Shown here in pieces: positions 24,916 to 33,650 of a stretch of 64,000 nt of DNA. The stretch is from Valencia hispanica (Eukaryota > Chordata > Actinopteri > Cyprinodontiformes > Valenciidae). The stretch is taken from contig OY747710.1 in NCBI GenBank assembly GCA_963556495.2, forward strand, positions 16,894,000-16,957,999, given 5' to 3'. Below the pieces are notes generated by a model. It was not told the origin of the DNA. It did no database searches and saw nothing but the letters and a program-made list of their open reading frames with translations. The translations under genes and the position numbers were made by a program. Position 1 is the first letter of the stretch, and every line of letters starts with the position of its first letter.

Positions 24916-25360
24916 CCATTTGGATCTTTGGAGACAGCTATGTCTGACATAGTTCTGAGACAGCTGAAGAAACCATCGGAGGAAACCTCGGCCTCCATGA
25001 CTTCCGCATCTCCTGGTTTGGCTGGGGGGGCTGACGTGGAAAAGAGGAAGAGCAGCTCTAGATGTCCTCATCATCAGCTGTGGTGGAGATGACATGAGGA
25101 TGGTCAGCAGTGTCCAGTTGGTTAACATAATGATGGAGGACTTGCACCAGCTTTACCTTCTCCACCCTCAGATGTCCATCATCTTCTCCTCCATCACCCA
25201 AAGGCGTCGATAGAGGGCAGGTGTGAACCCAGCAAAAATAGAAAAGGCCAGGAAGTTTGTCAACAGTGTTATGGCTTTTTATTCCTAGTTTAAATCCTGC
25301 CATCTTTACGCATCCTCACATTAGACATGACCGTCCTTTTGAAAAATTGATGTTAAAGCA
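24916..25360 (+). pseudogene. SGNH/GDSL hydrolase-like gene remnant carried by a mobile element
   Basis: The exon opens right after an acceptor (TTTTTCTCCATAG). Frame 1 reads IWIFGDSYV, then one stop, then ETIGGNLGLHDFRISWFGWGG. GDS is block I, carrying the nucleophilic Ser, of SGNH esterases. After a frameshift near 25020-25045 comes LDVLIISCGGDDM, where GGDD replaces the family GGND block III (Asn to Asp). It continues with SVQLVNIMMEDLHQLYLLHP, ITQRR, GVNPAKIEKARKFVNSVM and, in another frame, THPHIRHD near 25310-25345. This order matches the hydrolase-like proteins found in fish mobile elements such as Ngaro/DIRS-type retrotransposons. A DxxH block V was not found. Stop, frameshifts and the altered block III say it is inactive. 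The biological role of this domain in such elements is unsettled. Confidence 0.7.
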
Positions 25361-26286
25361 AAAAGTATAAATATAATCCTGATTGTTATGTCTAATGTGT
25401 TGTTGGTGTAGTTTTTTTATTTCAACAATTACATCTGTTGCCATAACACTGCTGACAACTCTGCCCCCCCACCCCATTTTACTGTACATAAGTCTCTTTT
25501 GCCTTCTGGCCCCCCTTTGTTTTTTTTTATGTGTCCCTTTCTTTTATAGAATCTTGTGTTTATAAAAAAAAAAATGTTTTATTCTCTATAATGACTGAAA
25601 ATTCTTTCAACAGTATATAACAAGGGAAGAAATAAGAAGTCAACCAAGTAATTAATCACCCAACTGCATTTTTTAATTTGATAAATTCCTTCAACATCTC
25701 AATATTAAAATAAACCTTGGCGTCTGCAATATTACAAAGCCAAATCACACTTCTTATGCAGCTACAAAACTATGATTTTTTTCCTGAAATGGAAACAATA
25801 TCTGTGTGAAAGAAAAACAAACTTCATTCATTTGTTGTTTATTTAATCAAAACAAACAAAAAACAGACAGCACCTAACTATATGAAAGAAGTGGCATTAA
25901 AGGTGATGCACATATATTGTTAAGTACTTCTCCTTATGATCTTCCTGTAGTTTTAGGCGATTGATATAATCAGTAAGAAAAAAAACCCAATGTAAATTAA
26001 AAACTTAAAATTTCAACATTGCCCGTCTTAGTTGGAAACGCACTCACCACAACAAGACAAACGAGCTGTAAACAAATGAACACACAGACATAACACTTAT
26101 GGGTGTATGTATAAAAGTACAACAATGAAGGTGAATCCCATATGACAGCATATCAGAAATGGTTAATGCCTTAACTGACAACTCTTATTAATTTTTTTAA
26201 AGTAAAAAATCTCTGACAACAAAATATGAAATATATCTGGAGTTAGTTGGGAAAAAAAATATTTTTTTGTAAACAAATGGGCCTCT
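25361..26286. other. Interior of the SGNH unit, unrecognised
   Basis: AT-rich with several homopolymer runs. No motif is found in frames on either strand. It may hold decayed 3' exons or the body of a convergent gene starting near 26647. Confidence 0.35.
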
Positions 26287-26515
26287 AAGATAAGGCTGCT
26301 TGGTCGACGGGTTAAAATGATCACAAAATAACGTATTGATCGCGTTATTTTGACGGTGAAATGAGCACAACTCAATAATTTTGTCAAATAAAATCATGAA
26401 GCCCTGTTTGCCCATAGCTTTTACTAAAACTATGTGAAGTTTGAATAAATCAACATGTAAAGTAAATAAGAAATGTGATCATTTCAACCCATTTACGACC
26501 AAGCAGCCTTATCTT
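26287..26515. mobile_element. 229-bp inverted-repeat element (MITE-like)
   Basis: The left arm begins AAGATAAGGCTGCTTGGTCG (26287-26306) and the right arm ends with its exact inverse (26496-26515). After a 3-nt indel, pairing continues through GGGTTAAAATGATCACA and its partner. The arms are about 40 bp. No coding and no clear target duplication. Confidence 0.75.
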
Positions 26516-26641
26516 AAATGCACAAGATCTTAACCTGTTCAGTTTGTAGTTTCCCAGCATGGTTAACTAGCTACCTTGCTAATTAAGGAGCTCAGCTGCA
26601 GGAGCTTCATCTACAAAATAATGTACAGAAATATTATTTTA

Positions 26642-26900
26642 CTTACCGAAAAAAATGGAGCAGAGACTTCTTGGACGATCTGTTAGTGCAATCAGTACCA
26701 CAGCAAGCCATCTTTGTCCAATAAGTGCACGATTTATATCTAAACACTAATAAAGTTTGCGGATAGAACTGATGTTCAAGTTCAGAGAAGGGAAATGGCC
26801 AAAGTCTAAACGTGAGTCCCAGGCTGAAGGCCTTCCCCGGAGCAAACGGGGGAGGTAAACAGTCAATGGCGGCAAGCTGCTAACCACCGTTAGCCAACAG
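26642..26900 (-). promoter_or_regulatory. Possible minus-strand first exon and promoter region with a splice donor
   Basis: On the minus strand the sequence reads …CCATTTTTTTCG followed by GTAAGTAAAA (donor at 26642-26646), a strong donor consensus. Upstream on that strand lies a GC-richer block with GCTAACGGTGGTTAGC near 26880-26895, mirroring the GCTAACGGAGGTTAGC block at the other side of the unit. This suggests a second, inward-facing transcription unit, but no coding sequence for it is recognised. Confidence 0.35.
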
Positions 26901-27303
26901 CCTTAGCGCTGACGGCTCATCCAAGACCTAAGGACACGCCCCTAATTATTCATAATTTCAAGATTAAATTATGTCTAAACGGATGAGTTAGAAAAAAAAT
27001 CACCCCTCTCAGAGTTGTCATGACGATAAACCTGACCTAATAAACCTAAAATGGTTTTTTGAACCAGGCTGTAAACAGGTTTATTTCTGCTGTGAAGTTG
27101 GCCTTTTTAACATGGGAGTCAATGGGAAATTTCTCCTTTCTGGAGCCAGCCCCCAGCGGATGAGGGGTGAACTGCAATTTTTGTTATTTCCGGGATGCCC
27201 TCAATTTTGAGCGGCGAAGTTTGCCCCTTGGCAGGAACGAGGCAGGGGGGGAAACTCCGACTGTTCGAGGCGAGACGCGAGAAAAAACAGGACATTACAT
27301 TGC

Positions 27304-27746
27304 TAATAATGTGGTTTGTGGAAGAAAAAAAGACATAAATGGTTTCTTCTCAGTTTCTTCTACTGACCAGTAGACTAGGAGTCTTTGTGATAAAGTTTTA
27401 TGCTTGTGTAGTCTGTCTTTGTTGGAGGCTCTCCTCATTACAGACAGTGTGGTATGAAGGGATGTAAATACACACTATATATACCATATTAAATAACTGT
27501 ATTTATTTCAGATCCACAATACATATTTACAATATATGTTAATAACGTTAACAAATCAATTAAGACTCGCGTAAGCAAAGCTAACAACACTGACAACTCG
27601 TTTTTTTTATTAGATTGCAAAACGTAATTGTGACACACACTAAACCAGAAGGTGGCGGTAATGCGCGCCAACTGCTATGTCAAACTGAGAAGAAACCGTT
27701 TATATCTTATTTTTTAATTATTATTATTCCACAAACCACATTATGC
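27304..27746. mobile_element. Inverted-repeat element with CCACAAACCACATTAT ends
   Basis: The left arm AATGTGGTTTGTGGAAG…TTTCTTCTCAGTTT (27308-27356) is the inverse of the right arm AAACTGAGAAGAAACC…CCACAAACCACATT (27682-27743), with a 14-nt insertion in the right arm. CCACAAACCACATTA also occurs alone at 29939-29953. No coding is recognised. Confidence 0.65.
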
Positions 27747-28279
27747 TTTCTGTACACCTAGAGACTTTGAAATGATTTAGAAAAGATTCTTAAAGATTAT
27801 CAGCTCACATCTAAAGACTTGGGTTAACAGTTTTTTAGTTTCAGACTAAAGATTTTATAAACACTGAATCTGGTTGGGACACGATTTAAGACTACACCTA
27901 GGCTATTTTAGCTTCCCGCAAAATTCCTCCCATTATGCTCAGCATTATACAGTTTCTTTATGTGCGAATGTTGTAGCATTCTTTGCCAAGATTAATGTTA
28001 TGTCAAATAAAGACTTGCATTCAAAGTGGGTACTGTATCAACAAGTAACTGGTTAACTCATATCTTTTTAATTCAAGGTGTTTATGCTGTACCACTTGCT
28101 CCATCCAGATGCACAGATAGCTCTTTTTTGTGCCTGTATTCCAGGGGGCAAGGTTGGCATACACTTTTTAATTTATGGCCCATTACTCAGCCATGGAACA
28201 CAAATATTGTATTTGTTGTGTATAGACCCTCCCAGGCTCCATAGGTGGCTACAAAACTGTTATTTATAAATTTGACACC
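27747..28279. other. Unrecognised interior of the composite element
   Basis: No motif is identified; short open frames on the plus strand overlap one another without a domain. Confidence 0.35.
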
Positions 28280-28281
28280 TA

Positions 28282-29454
28282 CAGTGGCTTGCAAAAGTAT
28301 TCGGCCCCCTTGAACTTTTCCACATTTTGTCACATTACAGCCACAAGCATGAATCAATTTTATTGGAATTCCACGTGAAATACCAATACTAAGTGGTGTA
28401 CACGTGAGAAGTGGAACGAAAATCATACATGATTCCAAACATTTTTTACAAATAAACAACTGAAAAGTGGGGTGTGCGTAATTATTCAGCCCCCTGAGTC
28501 AATACTTTGTAGAACCACCTTTTGCTGCAATTACAGCTGCCAGTCTTTTAGGGTCGTTGTCCTGCTGGAGGGTGAACCTCCGCCCCAGTCTCAAGTCTTT
28601 TGCAGACTCCAAGAGGTTTTCTTCCAAGATTGCCCTGTATCTGGCTCCATCCATCTTCCCATCAACTGACCGGCTTCCCTGTCCCTGCTGGAGGGAAGCA
28701 CCCCCAGAGCATGATGCTGCCACCACCATATTTGACAGTGGGGATGGTGTGTTCAGAGTGATGTGCAGTGTTAGTTTTCCGCCACGCATAGCGTTTTGCA
28801 TTTTGGCCAAAAAGTTCCATTTTGGTCTCATCTGACCAGAGCACCTTCTTCCACATGTTTGCTGTGTCCCCCACATGGCTTGTGGCAAACTGCAAATGGG
28901 ACTTCTTATGGTTTTCTTTTAACATTGGCTTTCTTCTTGCCACTCTTCCATAAAGGCCAACTTTGTGCAGTGCACGACTAATAGTTGTCCTATGGACAGA
29001 TTCCCCCACCTGAGCTGTAGATCTCTGCAGCTCGTCCAGAGTCACCATGGGCCTCTTGGCTGCATTTCTGATCAGCGCTCTCCTTGTTCGGCCTGTGAGT
29101 TTAGGTGGACGGCCTTGTCTTGGTAGGTTTCACAGGGCAGCTGTATTTGTACTGACATTAGATTACACACAGGTGCACTCTATTTAGTCATTAGCACTCA
29201 TCAGACAATGTCTATGGGCAACTGACTGCACTCAGACCAAAGGAGGCTGAATAATTACGCACACCCCACTTTTCAGTTATTTATTTGTAAAAAATGTTTG
29301 GAATCATGTATGATTTTCGTTCCACTTCTCACGTGTACACGACTTTGTATTGGTCTTTCACGTGGAATTCCAATAAAATTGATTCATGTTTGTGGCTGTA
29401 ATGTAACAAAATGTGGAAAAGTTCAAGGGGGCCGAATACTTTTGCAAGCCACTG
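28282..29454 (-). mobile_element. Tc1/mariner transposon with ~215-bp inverted ends, TA-flanked, internally deleted
   Basis: It starts CAGTGGCTTGCAAAAGTATT (28282) and ends with the inverse (29454). TA duplications lie at 28280-28281 and 29455-29456. The inverted ends extend about 215 bp, to the word TGTGCGTAATTATTCAGCC on the left and its partner near 29240. They are well over 90% alike by eye, so the copy is relatively young. At 1173 bp it is shorter than a full element because parts of both transposase ends are missing. It is nested inside the 23.66-30.36 kb composite and therefore inserted later. Confidence 0.95.
28499..29125 (-). pseudogene. Tc1 transposase lacking HTH and third catalytic residue
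   Basis: On the minus strand, 29125-29049 reads RQGRPPKLTGRTRRALI without a start codon. The DNA-binding N-terminus is deleted. The main frame (28662-29048) gives VTLDELQRSTAQVGESVHRT, LWSDETKMELFG with the first catalytic Asp, and TVKYGGGSIMLWGCF. A frameshift near 28690 shifts to the frame ending at 28499: RYRAILEENLLESAKDLRLG, LQQDNDPK with the second Asp, and then directly RLAAVIAAKGGSTKY. About 60 residues between DNDPK and RLAAV, which hold the NPIE catalytic Glu in relatives, are gone. The sister copy at 9565-10506 still keeps that segment. The protein could not catalyse transposition. Confidence 0.9.
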
Positions 29455-29456
29455 TA

Positions 29457-30012
29457 CGTTTATAGCCTACTTTCCCGCAGGAACAAAAAAAAAAAAACTA
29501 TATGTGGCAAGGTGCAAGACAATATCATAAACAGGACTTGAACCCACTATCATCGGCGATGTAACCCTTCTTATTAACCATTGTTCCATAGCAGTAAAAT
29601 ACAACCCAAACAGCCAGGGTAGCCTACAGTGTAAGCGGACAGGACCCCCACATGGTCACATAGTTGAATGAACGGAGGGAACAGATTACGACTCCATGCG
29701 CATGGTTAAATGAACCGAGGATACAGATTCTTACCCCTCAGAAATTATTTCCGCACCTGACCCCTGCCGGGATCTGTAGCTTTGTGCTTCCGCTTGTGTG
29801 AGAACAGCTTTATTGGTTGTTGATTGATTTACGTCACAACGACTACACTAGGACTTGCGATAATATCAAACATGTTTGATTCAAAAGACTACAGAAAGAC
29901 TGCCATAAATCGGGTCCCCCACTTCAGATTATCACCTTCCACAAACCACATTAGAAGCAAAGAAAATGTTGATCCCACTCGGACAGCCGGAGCTTCCCTC
30001 TTGCCTCGTTCA
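29457..30012. other. Interior of the composite element with a tRNA-like trace and a duplicated ~42-nt unit
   Basis: Near 29535-29600, on the minus strand, GGTTCAAGTCC matches a Pol III B box, with an A-box-like TGGAACAATGG about 30 nt upstream. Near 29660-29745 two imperfect copies of a unit (…TTGAATGAACGGAGGGAACA and …TTAAATGAACCGAGGATACA) lie in tandem. No gene is recognised. Confidence 0.4.
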
Positions 30013-30352
30013 TGCAAACATATGGGGGGCTGAAGCCCCGCCCCTCATGCACGTGCACAAACAAGCGTCAAAACAGTATCACCTGAATGAAGCTGAAAAA
30101 AATCATGGTATTGAAAAAAGGATTGGCATTGTAAAAAAAGATTGGGATTGTAAAAAAGGATTGGCATTGTAAAAAAGGATTGGCCTTGTAAAAACAAAAA
30201 TTCACTTTCAATACAAAAATTTTCACTAGATTTATTTCCGATTCAAAATTAATATTTTCAGTTACAATAATATTTTTCAATGCCAATTTTTATTTTCAAT
30301 GCCAATATTTATTTTCAGTTTCTTTTCAAGGTGATACTGTTCTGATCCCATA
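30013..30352 (-). repeat. Right terminal inverted repeat with short tandem subrepeats
   Basis: This is the inverse of 23667-23992. It carries about four copies of an 18-nt unit like AAAAAGGATTGGCATTGT (30110-30195) and two copies of a CAATGCCAATTTTTATTTT-like unit (30278-30312), which are fewer or absent on the left. Confidence 0.85.
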
Positions 30353-30358
30353 TAAATG

Positions 30359-33061
30359 CATCTGAGTTACAATCATGTGATTGGTTTATAAAATGGCCAG
30401 TGAGTAAATAGCTAAAGAAACCTGAGCTGAAAACCAGTATATTTGAAAAAAGAACTGTGTTGAATTTTGTATGTTGCATTTAAGCAATTAACAACAGGCC
30501 TTAGGAGAATAGCACCCCAGTCTCCACCTGATCTTAAAGAGGGGATGGTTTGCTGAGCAGGCAAGGTGGATAAACTGGAGGTAGTTATAAGCTCCACATT
30601 ACATCCACGTATGTCTTTGCATAGGATAGCTCCATGCCAGCCTAGTTTAAATATAAAAAAAAAAACTCTTGAGTTTTTATTGAACCTTACAGCAACCTGT
30701 TCATGCATCCATGAGTATAAATCTCTATTTTAATACAGTAAGGGTGCTCTTTTACCATACAAAGGGACACTGAGAGTGGACTGGGAATTTGTGGCATCAC
30801 ACTGTATAATAGATCAGTGAGCATCAGCAGAGTAAAACCTGCAGTTTATCAAAAAAATGCCACAACACTATCAAAATTAAAGGTTTTACTTTACACTCTT
30901 CTATTCTTTTTGGTGCAGAGCCAAACCGCTGCCTCTTCCTAGGTGATCCTGGTAGCTACTATTGGGAAGTTAATGGGCCTTGTCAGTCTCTTCTGCTTTC
31001 CTTTAGCCGGTTCTATAAACCCATCCTGCAGCCATCCCTGCTCCTGAGGCCTGCTCTTTTCCCTGATCGGGTCACACATATCCCCAGGACACACACCATT
31101 GGGCCTCTTGACTCTCTTCATTTCATGCCCTTCACTCCACAGACCACAAATCTCTTTTTCATTCTTTTGCCATCTTTCCCTGTGTACATTATCTCAACCT
31201 GCTTGATGTATATTGGCCCATTTGTGGTGCCCAAGATGTCAGTGTTTGTCTGCCGGCGCTTTGTTTTTTATCTCCTCCTTCAGCCCCTCCTTTAACATCC
31301 GTTTTCTCTTTTGCTCATTTAATTTTTTCTCATTCATCATTACTTTCCTCCATTCTTCCCCGCATAATCCTTATTCTTTCTTTCCAAAACCACTAATGTG
31401 CTTTATTGGTGTTTACTGTGCCTTTTGCTGCCACATTTCTCATGGTTGAGGTGTAGCGCTGCATTTAAATATAATGTAGAATCCGTCATGCAGAAACATT
31501 ACAGGACATAAATATTTATTCTCCACTCTTCGCTGCTACTGCCTCCATCGTCATCCATTCCTCCCCTTCCTCTCTCTTTCTGTATATCTCGCTCTCCTCT
31601 TCCTTTTTTTCTTCGTAATTTCTTTGACTGCTTTCGTTCCAACCTGCTCTGGGTGAGGTCCAAGCCTGCGCGCCTGTGCTCACCCGCTGAGGAAAAGGCC
31701 CTTGTTTATCAAAGAAAAACACTTCTGAAAAATTGATCTGCCATATCAAAGACCTCACTTCTTTATGAAAAAAATAAATCCATTTCTGTGGTGCAAGCCA
31801 GACCAAACAACCATAAAGCCGATATGTCTTAGACAGTCCCTGAGGGAATGGATGAAACAGTACATTTTAGAGGTAAGAAATGATAAAGACCAAAAAATAG
31901 AGCAGCCATCTTTTTACATGTAATATTTAAGATATCTATGCCTATTATCTCTTCATTTTCACTGTGGCCTTTGAAGGAAGATGCCCTCTGGGGTGGATCT
32001 TAACAAAAATATAAATTATGTTCACTAACAATAAGACAAAATTAGTCTCTTTGACTACATTTTGCCCACAAGCTTCAGTGTTTCTCAGCGAAAAAACATT
32101 TAATCTCACCGGCTTAGTTAACATCTGCACTCAGTTAATTTTCTTATTAAGCCAAAACCTCACTTACAAAGCAACCTTAACAATTACAACACAATCCAAG
32201 CTGCAGAAATTAGAACAACCTTTTTTCATATTGGCTTTTTATTATCTTAATGTTGATACTACATATCAGACAGGCAATTCTTCATTTCTTTCCATTACAT
32301 TTCCAGAAGCTAAACATGTGAATTAAAGTTCATCAACAATCACTTATATCTTCCATGGGAACTTCAGGGTAATTTGACCAGACCTTCCCAGTATGCGCAT
32401 GTCTCCACTTCATCGGGCCGGGGCAACAGGGCCGTTTTCGGGCCCATATCAGGAACCATCTAAGTATCTGTATGGGAGTATGTACTTGGAATGGCCTGAT
32501 CGAGTCACTCAGCGGGAGCTGGGGTTAACTCGTATCTTATTGGCTCATCCGAGTCTTGTGCCACTGTACAATCTTGTCCCTGGTGTCAGCTCTTTGGTCT
32601 TGGCCATGGTGGAGGTTGGAGTCTGACTGTTTGAAGATGTGGACAGGTGTGGGTTTTTTTGTTTTTACAGATAATGAGTTCAAACAGTTACCATTAATAC
32701 AGGTAATAAGCTGATGATATAAGAGCTTTTTAAAGAAGTAGTAACAGGTCTGTGAGGGCCAGAATTCTTGCTTGTTTATAGGTGCTAAATAATTATTTTC
32801 TGCACCATTATACAAATAAATTCTTTAAAAATCATACAATTTCATTTTCTGGATTTTTTTCTTTACATTCTGTCTCTCACTGTTGAAGTGTACCTATGAT
32901 ATAGATTACAGACCTCTCTCATCTTTTTAAGTGGGGCAATTTGCACAATCATTGGCTGCCAGATACTATTTTGTCCCACTTAATTATTTTTTTGGGGGGG
33001 GGGGGGGTCATGTGTCTCATGACATAGTAAAACACTCTGGGATGACACTCCCTGAAAGGAT
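30359..33061. other. Unrecognised spacer
   Basis: No supported gene. Pyrimidine-rich tracts occupy about 31260-31410 and 31520-31630. A T/G homopolymer block (TTTTTT then 14 G) lies near 32988-33007. Frames such as 32018-32326 (plus) and 32393-32626 (plus) show no family motif. Confidence 0.4.
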
Positions 33062-33417
33062 TTAATAATAATAATAAACTTTATTTATAAAGCGCTTTTC
33101 ATACAAAAAAATGCACTTAAAAGTGCATTACAGAATAACCCCCCCCCACAAGTTTAAGCATGAACACAATTATACTACCCTCCCCCCAATCCTATCCTCA
33201 TGTGGGGACATATTCAGGAGCAACATTAAAAGGACAATAAAATAGAAAATAAGATGGACAGTGGGCCGAGTACAGATGAGCCGGGTAAGGTAAGGAAACA
33301 CCTTCTAGGGAGCCATCTGCACCAGCAGCAACGGATTTAACTAACTACAGAAAGGCACACAGTTAAGTCCAACATTATTTATACCACTAACAGATTGAGA
33401 TTTAAATCACATCAGAT
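33062..33417 (-). repeat. Retroelement 3' tail-like repeat (AATAATAAT…AAAGCGCTTTTCAT)
   Basis: AATAATAATAAACTTTATTT followed by ATAAAGCGCTTTTCATACA is a common teleost retroelement 3' end read in reverse. Everything after the first ~70 bp is less certain. Confidence 0.45.
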
Positions 33418-33650
33418 CTGAATACTCCAAAGCACTTTACACTATAATACCATTCATACACTGATAGTGGTGAGCTACATTGTAGCCTCAGCTGCCTTGG
33501 GGTAGAATGACAGAAGTGAGGCTGCTATCCAGTCGGCGCCACCGAGCTCTCTGACCACCATTAGTGGGAAAAGCAGGTGATGTGACTGAGATGGATGGAA
33601 CAGAGAGACAAACAGGATGAACCCCTACTCCTGAGCCACTGCTGCCCCAC
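33418..33650 (-). repeat. SINE/LINE 3'-region repeat
   Basis: Words AGCACTTTACACTATAATAC, CACTGATAGTGGTGAGCTAC, ATTGTAGCCTCAGCTGCC and CCCTACTCCTGAGCCACTGC follow a well-known fish repeat. Its inverse core (GGCAGCTGTGTCTACAATGT, AGCTTGCCACCATCAG) recurs in plus orientation at 55610-55757. Confidence 0.65.

Larger units (their letters stand above)
23993..27290 (+). mobile_element. Nested gene-bearing transposon-like unit (SGNH carrier)
   Basis: The left part (CACAGACTGTATATTACTGG, then GTGACGTCACCCATTGGTTT and a GCCGCCATCTTG word) and the right part (CCAGGCTGTAAACAGGTTTA, TTTAACATGGGAGTCAATGG, TCTGGAGCCAGCC) are the two sides of a repeat I recognise as widespread in teleosts, usually as short copies without genes. 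This copy carries a spliced-looking remnant gene on the plus strand (24753-25360). On the right side a promoter-like GC-rich block with a splice donor points the other way (near 26642). Both sides carry GTTAGC words (24258-24266; 26880-26895). Exact termini were not resolved. Confidence 0.5.
23661..30358. mobile_element. 6.7-kb composite element with ~330-bp inverted ends and TAAATG target duplication
   Basis: The sequence TATGGGATCAGAACAG starts at 23667, and its exact inverse ends at 30352. Both ends are directly flanked by TAAATG (23661-23666 and 30353-30358), the expected footprint of a 6-bp target-site duplication. The inverted ends extend to about 23992 on the left (326 bp) and from about 30013 on the right (340 bp). 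Their inner borders share TGCAAACATATGGGG. Between them lie an SGNH-hydrolase-bearing unit (about 23993-27290), an inverted repeat (27304-27746), a Tc1 copy (28282-29454) and unrecognised DNA. No transposase for the outer unit is recognised. The superfamily is unknown; long ends with internal short tandem repeats recall Foldback-type elements. Confidence 0.75.

Noticed and set aside
24260..25360. A host gene with three exons
   Set aside because: The coding exon matches a mobile-element hydrolase with a stop and frameshifts, and it lies inside inverted-repeat DNA.
29535..29610. A functional tRNA gene on the minus strand
   Set aside because: The acceptor and anticodon stems cannot be formed convincingly; only the B box is good.
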